Positions 18,172 to 28,518 are shown, numbered from the stretch's first letter. The stretch: DNA of 64,000 nt from Streptococcus parasanguinis CC87K (GCF_000507765.1 NZ_KI669401.1:434001-498000); one strand, 5' to 3'. Program-made: numbers and translations. Notes: a model not told the origin generated them from the letters alone.

Positions 18172-20121
18172 GTGGCAAAAAAGGAAATCAATATTAATAA
18201 TTATAATGACGATGCCATTCAGGTACTAGAAGGGTTGGATGCAGTCCGTAAACGTCCAGGAATGTATATCGGGTCGACCGATGGAAACGGCTTGCATCAC
18301 ATGGTCTGGGAGATCGTGGATAATGCGGTCGATGAAGCCTTGTCTGGCTTTGGCTCACAAATCGATGTTACGATTAATAAAGATGGTTCTCTATCGGTAG
18401 AAGACCAGGGACGTGGAATGCCGACAGGAATGCATGCTATGGGCAAACCAACCGTTGAAGTGATTTTTACGGTCCTCCACGCCGGAGGGAAGTTTGGTCA
18501 AGGAGGTTATAAGACATCTGGAGGTCTTCACGGAGTGGGATCTTCTGTCGTCAATGCCCTTTCTAGTTGGCTTGAGGTAGAAATTACCCGTGATGGAGCT
18601 GTCTACAAGCAACGCTTTGAAGATGGCGGTAAGCCTGTCACTACTCTTGAGAAGATAGGATCGGCTCCCAAATCTAAGACAGGGACCAAGGTCACCTTCA
18701 TGCCGGATCCAACCATCTTTTCAACGACGGATTTCAAATTTAATACCATTGCTGAGCGGATCAAAGAATCAGCCTTCTTGCTTAAGGACGTGACGCTGAC
18801 ACTGACCGACCTCCGCAAGGAAGAAGACAACCATGTGGCCTTCCACTATGAAAATGGGGTTCAAGATTTTGTAGAGTACTTGAACGAAGATAAGGAAACT
18901 TTGACACCTGTTCTCTACTTTAGTGGCGAATCAGATGGTTTTCAGGTAGAAGTAGCCATGCAATACAATGATGGTTACTCAGATAATATCTTGTCCTTCG
19001 TAAATAATGTCCGGACCAAAGATGGGGGAACCCACGAGACAGGTCTTAAGACAGCTATTACCAAGGCCATGAACGACTATGCAAGAAAGACAGGACTTCT
19101 AAAGGAAAAAGACAAAAATCTGGAAGGATCAGACTACCGCGAAGGTTTGTCGGCTGTTCTTTCAATCTTGGTCCCAGAAGCCCATTTGCAATTTGAAGGG
19201 CAAACCAAAGACAAATTAGGAAGTCCCTTGGCTCGTCCAGTCGTTGATAGCATTGTTTCTGATAAATTGACCTTCTTTCTCATGGAAAATGGAGAGTTGG
19301 CTTCTAATCTCATTCGTAAGGCTATTAAGGCCCGGGATGCGCGTGAAGCAGCTCGAAAAGCGCGGGATGAAAGCCGAAATGGCAAGAAGAGCAAAAAGGA
19401 CAAAGGACTTTTATCTGGTAAATTGACACCAGCCCAGTCTAAAAATCCTAAGAAAAATGAACTCTACCTAGTCGAAGGAGACTCTGCTGGCGGTTCTGCA
19501 AAACAAGGACGGGACCGTAAGTTCCAAGCGATTCTCCCCCTTCGTGGGAAGGTTCTCAATACTGAGAAGGCCAATATGAGTGATATCCTCAAGAACGAGG
19601 AAATTAACACCATGATCTACACCATTGGTGCAGGAGTTGGGGCAGATTTCTCTGTGGAAGATGCTAACTACGATAAGATCATTATCATGACCGATGCGGA
19701 TACAGATGGTGCCCACATTCAAACCCTTCTCTTAACCTTCTTCTATCGCTATATGCGACCTTTGGTAGAAGCTGGACATGTCTACATTGCGCTTCCTCCT
19801 CTTTATAAGATGTCCAAAGGCAAAGGCAAGAAAGAAGAAGTGGCCTATGCTTGGACAGATAGCGAATTGGAAGAGTTGCGTCGGACCTTTGGCCGTGGCG
19901 CAACCCTCCAACGTTACAAAGGGTTGGGTGAGATGAATGCGGACCAGCTTTGGGAAACGACCATGAATCCAGAAACTCGTACCTTGATCCGTGTCACCAT
20001 TGATGATCTAGCTCGTGCAGAACGCCGTGTCTCCGTCCTAATGGGAGATAAGGCTGCACCACGTCGTCAATGGATTGAAGACAATGTTAAGTTTACCTTA
20101 GAAGAAAATACGGTATTTTAA
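18172..20121 (+). CDS. parE: DNA topoisomerase IV subunit B
   Basis: ATPase subunit of topoisomerase IV, which decatenates chromosomes. The 649-residue protein has the GHKL ATPase domain (DNAVDEALSG near residue 46, the GxHGVG loop near 118), transducer domain and TOPRIM domain (EGDSAGGSAKQGRDRKF near residue 434, DADTDGAH near 506). The quinolone-region motifs EGDSAGG and PLRGK look unaltered. The start is GTG, set by GGAGG with 6-bp spacing. parC follows about 1.1 kb later, separated by an aminoglycoside-adenylyltransferase-like gene. Confidence 0.97.
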   Translation: MAKKEININNYNDDAIQVLEGLDAVRKRPGMYIGSTDGNGLHHMVWEIVDNAVDEALSGFGSQIDVTINKDGSLSVEDQGRGMPTGMHAMGKPTVEVIFTVLHAGGKFGQGGYKTSGGLHGVGSSVVNALSSWLEVEITRDGAVYKQRFEDGGKPVTTLEKIGSAPKSKTGTKVTFMPDPTIFSTTDFKFNTIAERIKESAFLLKDVTLTLTDLRKEEDNHVAFHYENGVQDFVEYLNEDKETLTPVLYFSGESDGFQVEVAMQYNDGYSDNILSFVNNVRTKDGGTHETGLKTAITKAMNDYARKTGLLKEKDKNLEGSDYREGLSAVLSILVPEAHLQFEGQTKDKLGSPLARPVVDSIVSDKLTFFLMENGELASNLIRKAIKARDAREAARKARDESRNGKKSKKDKGLLSGKLTPAQSKNPKKNELYLVEGDSAGGSAKQGRDRKFQAILPLRGKVLNTEKANMSDILKNEEINTMIYTIGAGVGADFSVEDANYDKIIIMTDADTDGAHIQTLLLTFFYRYMRPLVEAGHVYIALPPLYKMSKGKGKKEEVAYAWTDSELEELRRTFGRGATLQRYKGLGEMNADQLWETTMNPETRTLIRVTIDDLARAERRVSVLMGDKAAPRRQWIEDNVKFTLEENTVF

Positions 20122-20176
20122 TTACTTTCTACTATAAAATAAATAAGCCGTAATGTAGGAATGTTAAGGAATCGAC

Positions 20177-20995
20177 ATGAGAACTGATACAGAAATGATG
20201 ACTCTGATCTTGCAGATAGCTGATACTCTGAAAGTAGAAGCAATTGCTTTATCCGGATCCCGAACGAATCCTCAGTCCGTAAAAGATGAGTTTCAAGATT
20301 ATGATGTGGTCTATATAGTTGATGATCTGGAAGACATGATTTCAGATTTATCTTGGCTAAACCAGTTTGGGAATCGCCTGATTTCACAACATAACGTAGT
20401 AGACCACCGTCATCTTTACCTTATGCTCTTTGAAGATGGAAATCGCATTGATTTGACCCTCTGTCCTAAGGAGTATATCCAAGAGTGGGTAGACAGCGAA
20501 GCAAATTTTGAAGTTATAAAAGATGACAAAGGTTTGTTTGAATCGTATTTGCCAAGCCCAAAACGCTACTGGACCTGTCCGCCTACTGAAGAGGAGTTTG
20601 CGGCTACTTGTAATGAATTTTGGTGGGTATCGGCTTATGTGATAAAAGCTATTCGAAGAAATCAGCTTATTTATGCGACCGATCACCTCTATGGCATTTG
20701 TCAGCAAGAACTCCTCAAGGTCTTAGCTTGGCAGGTAGCAAGCGATAGGGGAATAGTTGACATCGGAAAGAACTACAAGCACCTCTTTCACTATTTGCCT
20801 GCTGAGAAGGAAAAGGTGTTCTCAGCACTTCTTGATCTATCTAGTATAGAGAAGGTTGGTCAGTCCTTATTCGCTACCATGAGGTTATTCGATGGTGAAG
20901 CGCAAGAATTGGCCCAAAAAATGGGGTTTACTTACGATAAGGAAGTAGCAGAGAAAATGATTTCTTATGCTAAAGAGAAACTTTCGAATCATTAA
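20177..20995 (+). CDS. ANT(6)-like aminoglycoside 6-adenylyltransferase homologue
   Basis: The 272-residue protein has the nucleotidyltransferase pattern of the streptomycin adenylyltransferases: MRTDTEMMTLIL start, GSRTNP near residue 28 and FQDYDVVYIVDD near residue 39, with the Asp pair that binds the metal. WWVSAYVIKAIRRN near residue 153 is also typical. Length is complete. Chromosomal copies of this ant gene are known in the parE-parC interval of S. mitis/S. oralis relatives, and whether they give streptomycin resistance is not established. It is likely a resident gene rather than a mobile resistance cassette. Confidence 0.85.
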   Translation: MRTDTEMMTLILQIADTLKVEAIALSGSRTNPQSVKDEFQDYDVVYIVDDLEDMISDLSWLNQFGNRLISQHNVVDHRHLYLMLFEDGNRIDLTLCPKEYIQEWVDSEANFEVIKDDKGLFESYLPSPKRYWTCPPTEEEFAATCNEFWWVSAYVIKAIRRNQLIYATDHLYGICQQELLKVLAWQVASDRGIVDIGKNYKHLFHYLPAEKEKVFSALLDLSSIEKVGQSLFATMRLFDGEAQELAQKMGFTYDKEVAEKMISYAKEKLSNH

Positions 20996-21196
20996 TGAAT
21001 CTATTTTATACTACAGAAAGATGGTTTTGTTACAGAATGTAACTGAATCCTCTTTCTACAAAAGACTACTCAACATTCTTTGAAAGGAGTTGAACACGCC
21101 CTAAAAACTGTTTGAAAAAGTAATTTCTCTTGTGAGCATCGCTCACTGCAAGAATTTCCTATTTTCACTTTGCATTTTACGGGCTTTGTATCCTAT

Positions 21197-23650
21197 ATGA
21201 GTAATATCCAAAATATGTCTTTAGAGGACATCATGGGAGAGCGCTTTGGTCGCTACTCCAAATACATTATTCAAGAACGGGCTCTTCCTGATATTCGGGA
21301 TGGCTTGAAACCTGTTCAACGGCGGATCCTTTATTCTATGAATAAGGATGGGAATACCCATGACAAGGGCTACCGCAAGTCGGCCAAGTCTGTCGGAAAT
21401 ATCATGGGGAATTTCCACCCTCACGGGGATAGTCCGATCTATGATGCCATGGTCCGCATGTCTCAAGACTGGAAGAATCGTGAGATTCTTGTTGAGATGC
21501 ACGGTAACAATGGTTCTATGGACGGTGATCCACCAGCGGCTATGCGTTATACCGAAGCGCGTTTGTCTGAAATCGCAGGTTATCTTTTGCAAGATATCGA
21601 AAAGAATACAGTGCCATTTGCCTGGAACTTTGACGATACAGAAAAAGAGCCAACTGTTTTGCCTGCCGCTTTTCCAAATCTCTTGGTCAATGGGGCAACA
21701 GGGATTTCAGCTGGTTACGCGACAGATATTCCGCCACACAACCTTGCTGAAGTCATCGATGCGGTGGTCTATATGATCGACCATCCATCTGCCAAGGTAG
21801 ACAAACTCATGGAGTTTTTACCTGGACCTGATTTCCCAACGGGTGCCATTATCCAAGGTCGCGATGAGATCAAGAAAGCCTATGAAACTGGTAAGGGACG
21901 GGTTGCTGTCCGCTCTAAGACAGAGATCGAGCAACTCAAAGGCGGCAAGCAGCAAATTGTCGTCACTGAGATTCCTTATGAGATCAACAAGGCCGTCTTG
22001 GTCAAGAAGATCGACGATGTCCGTGTCAACAATAAGGTGGCCGGTATTGCCGAAGTTCGGGATCAGTCTGACCGGGATGGTCTTCGCATTGCTATTGAGC
22101 TTAAGAAAGATGCCAATGCAGATCTAATTTTGAACTACTTGTTCAAGTACACGGATTTGCAGGTCAACTACAACTTCAATATGGTGGCAATTGACAACTA
22201 CACACCACGTCAGGTGGGGATTGTACCGATTCTCTCTAGCTACATTGCACACCGTCGGGATATCATTGTCGCTCGCTCGCGCTTTGATAAGGAAAAGGCA
22301 GAACGACGCCTCCATATCGTAGAGGGCTTGATCCGCGTCATTTCTATCCTTGATGAAGTCATTGCCTTGATCCGAGCTTCTGATAATAAGGCAGATGCTA
22401 AGGAAAACCTCAAGGTCAGCTACGATTTCACGGAAGAACAAGCAGAAGCTATTGTTACCTTGCAATTGTACCGCTTGACCAATACCGATATCGTGACCTT
22501 GGAAGAAGAGCATGCCAGTCTCAAGGAGCAAATCGCGACCTTGGCAGCCATCATTGGGGACGAACGGACCATGTTCAATCTCATGAAGAAGGAATTGCGT
22601 GAAGTCAAGAAGCTCTTTGGTAATCCGCGTCGTAGTGAATTGCAAGACACTGCTAAAACGATTGAGATTGATACAGCCAGTCTCATTGTTGAAGAGGAAA
22701 CCTTCGTCAGCGTAACCCGTGCTGGATATATCAAACGAACCTCGCCTCGTTCTTTCAATGCCTCAACACTGGAAGAAGTCGGTAAGCGAGACGATGATGA
22801 GTTGATTTTTGTAGAGCCTGCTAAGACCACTCAGCACCTCTTACTCTTTACCAACTTGGGGAATGCCATTTATCGACCAATTCACGAATTGACAGATACC
22901 AAGTGGAAGGATATCGGCGAGCACCTCAGTCAGACCTTGACCAATTTCGAGCAAGAGGAAGAAATTCTCTTTGCGGAGATTGTAGATCAGTTTGAGGGAG
23001 TCACCTACTTTGCGGCAACTCAACAAGGACAAATCAAGCGCTTTGAACGCAAGGAATTAAGCCCATGGCGGACTTATCGTTCTAAATCGACTAAGTACGC
23101 TAAGCTAAAAGACCAAGACGACCGTATCGTAGCAGTTGCACCAGTTGTCCTTGAAGACATCATGATCATTACTAAAAATGGTTACGGGTTGCGTTTCAAT
23201 ATTGAAGAGGTCCCTGTCGTAGGAGCCAAAGCAGCAGGGGTCAAAGCCATTAACCTCAAAGACGGAGATCAAGTTGCTGCCGCCTTTAAGTCGACAACTC
23301 CAAGCATGTACATTCTGACTCAACGAGGCAGTCTCAAACGGATGTTACAAGACGATATTCCTGTGACCAGTCGGGCCAAACGGGGACTACAGGTCTTGCG
23401 TGAGTTGAAAAATAAACCACACCGTGTCTTTAAGGCAGGTCCAGTCTTCACTGACCAGGGAGATTTTGATCTCTTTACGAGCCAAGAAGAAGTGGCAGAG
23501 CAAGATCAAATCCTTCAAATCACTTCCACAACAGGTCAGGTAACAGAAGTTGATTTGACACAATTAAGCATTTCTGAAAGAACAAGCAATGGATCCTTTG
23601 TCAACGATACCATTTCGGATCAAGAAGTTTTTTCAGCTACTATCAAATAA
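21197..23650 (+). CDS. parC: DNA topoisomerase IV subunit A
   Basis: DNA cleavage subunit of topoisomerase IV. From MSNIQNMSLEDIMGERFGRY it has 817 residues, the streptococcal length. An in-frame ATG at 21170 would add nine residues that are not family-like. The active-site Tyr lies in the AMRYTEAR motif near residue 118. In the quinolone region, HPHGDSPIYDAM, Ser79 and Asp83 are the wild-type residues, but residue 80 is Pro instead of the common Ser. The C-terminal beta-pinwheel is intact. The upstream 200 bp hold a small hairpin (GTGAGC with GCTCAC) but no clear promoter. Confidence 0.96.
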   Translation: MSNIQNMSLEDIMGERFGRYSKYIIQERALPDIRDGLKPVQRRILYSMNKDGNTHDKGYRKSAKSVGNIMGNFHPHGDSPIYDAMVRMSQDWKNREILVEMHGNNGSMDGDPPAAMRYTEARLSEIAGYLLQDIEKNTVPFAWNFDDTEKEPTVLPAAFPNLLVNGATGISAGYATDIPPHNLAEVIDAVVYMIDHPSAKVDKLMEFLPGPDFPTGAIIQGRDEIKKAYETGKGRVAVRSKTEIEQLKGGKQQIVVTEIPYEINKAVLVKKIDDVRVNNKVAGIAEVRDQSDRDGLRIAIELKKDANADLILNYLFKYTDLQVNYNFNMVAIDNYTPRQVGIVPILSSYIAHRRDIIVARSRFDKEKAERRLHIVEGLIRVISILDEVIALIRASDNKADAKENLKVSYDFTEEQAEAIVTLQLYRLTNTDIVTLEEEHASLKEQIATLAAIIGDERTMFNLMKKELREVKKLFGNPRRSELQDTAKTIEIDTASLIVEEETFVSVTRAGYIKRTSPRSFNASTLEEVGKRDDDELIFVEPAKTTQHLLLFTNLGNAIYRPIHELTDTKWKDIGEHLSQTLTNFEQEEEILFAEIVDQFEGVTYFAATQQGQIKRFERKELSPWRTYRSKSTKYAKLKDQDDRIVAVAPVVLEDIMIITKNGYGLRFNIEEVPVVGAKAAGVKAINLKDGDQVAAAFKSTTPSMYILTQRGSLKRMLQDDIPVTSRAKRGLQVLRELKNKPHRVFKAGPVFTDQGDFDLFTSQEEVAEQDQILQITSTTGQVTEVDLTQLSISERTSNGSFVNDTISDQEVFSATIK

Positions 23651-23658
23651 AAGAAATT

Positions 23659-23687
23659 GTCGGTCCGTTCTAGGACTGACTTTCTTT
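23659..23687 (+). terminator. probable terminator after parC
   Basis: GTCGGTCC and GGACTGAC form an 8-bp stem with a G-U pair, followed by TTTCTTT. The T run is interrupted, so efficiency is uncertain. Confidence 0.55.
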
Positions 23688-23720
23688 GAAAATAAATTTT
23701 CTGAAAATTGAAAATTTCGC

Positions 23721-23748
23721 TTGAAATTCTCATGAAATGGTGTACAAT
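23721..23748 (+). promoter_or_regulatory. ilvE promoter
   Basis: TTGAAA (23721-23726), a 16-bp spacer and TACAAT (23743-23748). The ATG is about 78 bp downstream. I found no T-box or leader peptide in that leader. Confidence 0.6.
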
Positions 23749-23825
23749 AGTGTACATAGATTGAGAAACTGAATCGACCTGCAGCAGATCGACAAGGAAT
23801 AGAAAAAATTAAAAGGAGCACTATC

Positions 23826-24848
23826 ATGACAGTATCACTTGATTGGGAAAACCTTGGCTTTTCATATATGAAATTACCTTATCGCTATTTGGCACATTTT
23901 CGCAATGGAGCTTGGGAAAAAGGGGAATTGACAGAAGATGCGACTTTGCATTTGTCTGAATCTTCTCCAAGTTTGCATTACGGTCAGCAAGCCTTTGAAG
24001 GGTTGAAAGCCTACCGTACAAAAGATGGAAGCGTCCAATTGTTCCGTCCAGATCAAAACGCTAAACGTTTGCAACGCACGGCAGATCGGTTGCTCATGCC
24101 TCAAGTTCCAACAGATATGTTTGTGGATGCTTGTAAGGCAGTGGTGAAAGCCAATGAAGAGTATGTTCCACCATATGGTACAGGAGCTACCCTTTACCTT
24201 CGTCCACTTTTGATTGGGGTTGGTGATATTATTGGTGTGCATCCAGCAGATGAGTATATCTTTACCATCTTTGCCATGCCTGTCGGTAACTACTTTAAAG
24301 GTGGTTTGGTTCCAACGAACTTCTTGATTCAAGATGAGTATGACCGTGCTGCTCCACATGGTACTGGGGCTGCAAAAGTTGGTGGGAACTACGCAGCTAG
24401 TATGTTGCCAGGTAAGATTGCGCATGATCGTAACTTCTCTGACGTGATTTACCTCGATCCAGCGACTCACACCAAGATTGAAGAAGTTGGTTCTGCAAAC
24501 TTCTTTGGTATCACTGCTAATAACGAATTTGTGACGCCATTGAGTCCTTCTATTTTGCCATCTATCACCAAGTACTCTTTGCTTTACTTGGCAGAACACC
24601 GTCTTGGTATGACACCAATTGAAGGGGATGTCTTTATCAATGACTTGGATCGCTTTGTAGAAGCAGGAGCTTGTGGTACCGCAGCTGTCATCTCTCCGAT
24701 CGGAGGCGTTCAACACGGAGATGACTTCCATGTCTTCTATTCTGAAACAGAGGTAGGTCCTGTCACACGGAAACTCTATGACGAGTTGACTGGTATTCAA
24801 TTTGGTGATGTCGAAGCGCCAGAAGGATGGATTGTCAAAGTCGATTAA
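23826..24848 (+). CDS. ilvE: branched-chain amino acid aminotransferase
   Basis: PLP-dependent class IV aminotransferase that makes Leu, Ile and Val from their keto acids, so it uses the keto acid from the leu operon. The 340-residue protein has the LHYGQQAFEGLKAYR substrate loop near residue 50, AKVGGNYAAS near residue 181 with the PLP lysine, and EEVGSANFFGI near residue 220. AAAGGAGC precedes the ATG. It appears monocistronic with a large hairpin downstream. Confidence 0.96.
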   Translation: MTVSLDWENLGFSYMKLPYRYLAHFRNGAWEKGELTEDATLHLSESSPSLHYGQQAFEGLKAYRTKDGSVQLFRPDQNAKRLQRTADRLLMPQVPTDMFVDACKAVVKANEEYVPPYGTGATLYLRPLLIGVGDIIGVHPADEYIFTIFAMPVGNYFKGGLVPTNFLIQDEYDRAAPHGTGAAKVGGNYAASMLPGKIAHDRNFSDVIYLDPATHTKIEEVGSANFFGITANNEFVTPLSPSILPSITKYSLLYLAEHRLGMTPIEGDVFINDLDRFVEAGACGTAAVISPIGGVQHGDDFHVFYSETEVGPVTRKLYDELTGIQFGDVEAPEGWIVKVD

Positions 24849-24972
24849 ACCGAAAGCATCTGAGACCAAAGTGTCTAGGCTTCAATGAGAACGAGTCTTA
24901 ACGAAAGAACGCAGTAACTAATGTTTCTCTTCATTCGCTTTTAGGAATAGAAGAGTGCCGAATGACTATTGC

Positions 24973-25028
24973 GGGGGTGGGATAAAGAAGGAATTACTAA
25001 CTAAATTCTTTCTGCCCCACTCCCTTTT
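24973..25028 (+). terminator. long hairpin terminator after ilvE
   Basis: GGGTGGGATAAAGAAGGAATT pairs imperfectly with AAATTCTTTCTGCCCCACTCCC, followed by TTTTCT. The sequence style (gtgggac...gtcccac) resembles one end of the 178-bp repeat, so this may be a degenerate relative of that family. Confidence 0.65.
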
Positions 25029-25031
25029 CTC

Positions 25032-25060
25032 TTGCGTCATCAAGAGAATTTTTGTAAAAT
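25032..25060 (+). promoter_or_regulatory. promoter of the DUF2969 gene
   Basis: TTGCGT (25032-25037), a 17-bp spacer and TAAAAT (25055-25060), 24 bp upstream of the ATG. Confidence 0.55.
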
Positions 25061-25084
25061 AGAAAAAGTGAAAAGAGGGTTGAA

Positions 25085-25315
25085 ATGAGTAAAAAAGATA
25101 AGAAAATTGAGATTCAAATCGTTGATAGTAAAGTAACCGTCGGAAAAGACACTTTTGATGGGTTCACTTTGTCCATTGGAAAGAAAACGATTGGTGAAAT
25201 TGCAGATATGGCTGGTCAATATGCCATTATCAAAAATGGAAATGTGGATTCTCTTTACAAAAAACTTGAAAAAGCCGTTGAAATTTTGATAGAAAATTAT
25301 AATTTGAATAAATAA
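25085..25315 (+). CDS. DUF2969 small cytoplasmic protein
   Basis: The 76-residue protein starts MSKKDKKIEIQIVD and has a short beta-rich domain with GKDTFDGFTL and IGKKTIGEIADM. This matches the DUF2969 family found in Lactobacillales, of unknown function. GAGGGTTG precedes the ATG. It sits between ilvE and a tRNA pair. Confidence 0.8.
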   Translation: MSKKDKKIEIQIVDSKVTVGKDTFDGFTLSIGKKTIGEIADMAGQYAIIKNGNVDSLYKKLEKAVEILIENYNLNK

Positions 25316-25319
25316 GGGC

Positions 25320-25348
25320 TTGCAATCATAATAAATCAATGGTATAAT
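25320..25348 (+). promoter_or_regulatory. tRNA-Tyr/tRNA-Gln promoter
   Basis: TTGCAA (25320-25325), a 17-bp spacer and a perfect TATAAT (25343-25348), about 20 bp before the tRNA. It very likely drives both tRNAs. Confidence 0.8.
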
Positions 25349-25367
25349 AGATCCTGTTGATTTATAT

Positions 25368-25448
25368 GGAGAGATAGCGAAGAGGCTAAACGCGGCGGAC
25401 TGTAAATCCGCTCCTTCGGGTTCGGGGGTTCGAATCCCTCTCTCTCCA
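25368..25448 (+). tRNA. tRNA-Tyr (GTA)
   Basis: GGAGAGA pairs with TCTCTCC in the acceptor stem (discriminator A). The anticodon stem GCGGA/TCCGC encloses loop CTGTAAA with anticodon GTA at 25402-25404. A variable arm (GCTCCTTCGGGTT) follows, as in tRNA-Tyr, and the T arm contains GGTTCGAATCC. CCA is not encoded. Confidence 0.97.
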
Positions 25449-25497
25449 TTAGCGTTCATTGTGACGATGATAAAGTGACTGATGTCAGCGCTCTTTT

Positions 25498-25569
25498 TGG
25501 GGTATAGCCAAGCGGTAAGGCAAGGGACTTTGACTCCCTCATGCGTTGGTTCGAATCCAGCTACCCCAG
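25498..25569 (+). tRNA. tRNA-Gln (TTG)
   Basis: TGGGGTA pairs with TACCCCA in the acceptor stem (discriminator G). Anticodon stem AGGGA/TCCCT encloses loop CTTTGAC with anticodon TTG at 25530-25532. The T arm is TTGGTTCGAATCCAG. The 49-bp spacer after tRNA-Tyr has no promoter of its own. Confidence 0.97.
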
Positions 25570-25737
25570 TTCTTAGGTAATATCAGATAAGTGATAAAAT
25601 ATCTATCCAGGTATTTTATTTCTTTATAGGATGAGTCGTTAAAGATTGTAGTTGATCTCATTGCGAGTGCTTGCTTAGGAAAAATAATTATAAGTATGTC
25701 AAGTTTTAGAAAACTTGATTGTTGGAGGATTTTTTAG

Positions 25738-26937
25738 ATGAATGAATTTGAAGATTTGCTAAACAGTGTTAGCCAAGTTGAACCAGGTGACGTTGTTACT
25801 GCTGAAGTATTGACAGTTGACGCGAACCAAGCTAACGTTGCAATCTCTGGAACTGGTGTCGAAGGTGTCTTGACTCTTCGCGAATTGACAAACGATCGTG
25901 ATGCTGACATCAACGACTTGGTAAAACCAGGTGAAACACTTGAATTGCTTGTTCTTCGTCAAGTAGTTGGTAAAGATACTGATACAGTAACTTACCTTGT
26001 ATCTAAAAAACGTTTGGAAGCTCGCAAAGCATGGGACAAATTGGTTGGACGTGAAGAAGAAGTTGTTACTGTTAAAGGAACTCGCGCTGTTAAGGGCGGA
26101 CTTTCAGTAGAATTTGAAGGACTTCGTGGATTTATTCCAGCTTCAATGCTTGATACTCGTTTTGTACGTAACACTGAACGTTTCGTAGGTCAAGAATTTG
26201 ATGCTAAAATCAAAGAAGTAGATCCAAAAGAAAACCGCTTCATCCTTTCTCGTCGTGAAGTTGTTGAAGCTGAATCAGCTGCAGCACGCGCAGAAGTATT
26301 TGGTAAATTGAACGTTGGCGATGTCGTAACTGGTAAAGTTGCACGTATCACAAGCTTCGGTGCTTTCATCGACCTTGGTGGTGTTGATGGATTGGTTCAC
26401 TTGACAGAATTGTCACACGAACGCAACGTATCACCTAAATCAGTTGTAACTGTAGGTGAAGAAATCCAAGTGAAAGTTCTTGACTTGAACGAAGAAGAAG
26501 GTCGTGTATCACTTTCATTGAAAGCTACAACACCTGGACCTTGGGATGGCGTAGAACAAAAATTGGCTGCTGGTGATGTTATCGAAGGAACTGTTAAACG
26601 TTTGACTGACTTCGGTGCATTCGTTGAAGTATTGCCAGGTATCGACGGACTTGTACACATCTCACAAATTTCACACAAACGTGTTGAAAATCCAAAAGAT
26701 GTTCTTAAAGTTGGACAAGAAGTAACTGTTAAAGTTCTTGAAGTAAATGCTGCAGATGAACGTGTATCACTTTCTATCAAAGCTCTTGAAGAACGTCCAG
26801 CTCAAGAAGAAGGCGAAAAACAAGAAAAACGTCAATCTCGTCCACGTCGTCCAAAACAAGAAAAACGCGACTTTGATCTTCCAGAAACTCAAACTGGATT
26901 CTCAATGGCTGACTTGTTTGGCGATATCGAATTGTAA
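25738..26937 (+). CDS. rpsA: 30S ribosomal protein S1
   Basis: Ribosome-associated mRNA-binding protein. The 399 residues hold four S1 RNA-binding domains; the third and fourth are clear repeats ([23 protein letters not shown] and the later [21 protein letters not shown] region, each followed by VHxxxxSH). The C terminus is a charged Glu/Lys/Arg tail. Codon choice is strongly biased to GGT, GCT, CGT and GAA, unlike its neighbours, as expected for a highly expressed gene. TTGGAGGATTTTTTAG precedes the ATG. A copy of the 178-bp repeat follows immediately. Confidence 0.95.
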   Translation: MNEFEDLLNSVSQVEPGDVVTAEVLTVDANQANVAISGTGVEGVLTLRELTNDRDADINDLVKPGETLELLVLRQVVGKDTDTVTYLVSKKRLEARKAWDKLVGREEEVVTVKGTRAVKGGLSVEFEGLRGFIPASMLDTRFVRNTERFVGQEFDAKIKEVDPKENRFILSRREVVEAESAAARAEVFGKLNVGDVVTGKVARITSFGAFIDLGGVDGLVHLTELSHERNVSPKSVVTVGEEIQVKVLDLNEEEGRVSLSLKATTPGPWDGVEQKLAAGDVIEGTVKRLTDFGAFVEVLPGIDGLVHISQISHKRVENPKDVLKVGQEVTVKVLEVNAADERVSLSIKALEERPAQEEGEKQEKRQSRPRRPKQEKRDFDLPETQTGFSMADLFGDIEL

Positions 26938-26944
26938 TATTCAA

Positions 26945-27126
26945 AAGAGGCTGGGACAAAAGTCCTAGCCTCTCAATTGTTTTTGGATTGTCGAGCAAGA
27001 CGCAGGGGTTGTGTGGGCTCTACTACGCTGATCTCATCAGCTTTTACAGCCCTACTCAACTGTGCGGAGGTGGGACAACGAAATCGAATTCTAACGAATT
27101 ACCGATTTCTGTCCCACTCTCTTTTT
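26945..27126. repeat. about 178-bp structured intergenic repeat, copy A
   Basis: The copy runs from the hairpin GAGGCTGGGAC/GTCCTAGCCTC through a long central hairpin (GTTGAGTAGGGCT arm around GCTGATGAGATCAGC) to a third hairpin ending in GTCCCACTCTC. The two ends (AGAGgcTGGGACA and AGAGTGGGACA on the opposite strand) are imperfect inverted repeats. Nearly identical copies lie at 40499-40678, 42340-42513 and 51526-51706. It begins 8 bp after the rpsA stop and probably terminates it. Confidence 0.9.
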
Positions 27127-27129
27127 TAC

Positions 27130-27158
27130 TTGTAAAATTCTCAAGAATTTGATATACT
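27130..27158 (+). promoter_or_regulatory. tRNA-Arg promoter
   Basis: TTGTAA (27130-27135), a 17-bp spacer and TATACT (27153-27158), 10 bp before the tRNA. Confidence 0.7.
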
Positions 27159-27168
27159 ATAACAGTTG

Positions 27169-27240
27169 CCACCCTTAGTGTAATGGATATCACGTAAGAT
27201 TCCGGTTCTTGAGATGGGGGTTCGATTCCCTCAGGGTGGA
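27169..27240 (+). tRNA. tRNA-Arg (CCG)
   Basis: CCACCCT pairs with AGGGTGG in the acceptor stem (discriminator A). Anticodon stem TAAGA/TCTTG (one wobble pair) encloses loop TTCCGGT with anticodon CCG. The T arm is GGGGGTTCGATTCCCTC. CCA is not encoded. It reads the rare CGG codon. Confidence 0.95.
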
Positions 27241-27246
27241 AAGAAG

Positions 27247-27275
27247 AAAAGGTTGAGAAGTCTCTCAGCCTTTTT
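27247..27275 (+). terminator. terminator after tRNA-Arg
   Basis: AAAGGTTGAGA and TCTCAGCCTTTTT form a stem with a 4-base loop and T run. Confidence 0.8.
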
Positions 27276-27294
27276 ATCTTATGTTCATAGCTCA

Positions 27295-27326
27295 AAAAAA
27301 GACTCTCAAATTTGAGAGTCTTTTTT
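27295..27326. terminator. terminator of ldh (symmetric)
   Basis: AAAAAAGACTCTCAAA and TTTGAGAGTCTTTTTT form a perfect palindrome just downstream of the ldh stop on the minus strand. It can work in both directions. Confidence 0.85.
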
Positions 27327-27333
27327 AATTGAA

Positions 27334-28438
<1,105 letters not shown>

Positions 28439-28473
28439 GTTTGTGTTCCTAAGAAGAAAAATAGGCTAAAATG

Positions 28474-28482
28474 TGTTATAAT
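28474..28482 (+). promoter_or_regulatory. gyrA extended -10 promoter
   Basis: TGTTATAAT with TATAAT at 28477-28482, 36 bp upstream of the gyrA ATG; AGAGAGG ribosome site between them. Confidence 0.65.
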
Positions 28483-28518
28483 AGTATGGTGAATTAAGTA
28501 AAGAGAGGCATTTTTTGA

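Noticed and set aside
23749..23825. T-box riboswitch ahead of ilvE
   Set aside because: The leader is only about 70 nt and lacks the T-box sequence, specifier loop and terminator/antiterminator pair.
23874..24869. 331-codon open frame on the minus strand opposite ilvE
   Set aside because: It lies fully antisense to ilvE, has no ribosome site and its translation is rich in Cys/Trp with no family features. The open frame is a by-product of the codon bias of ilvE.
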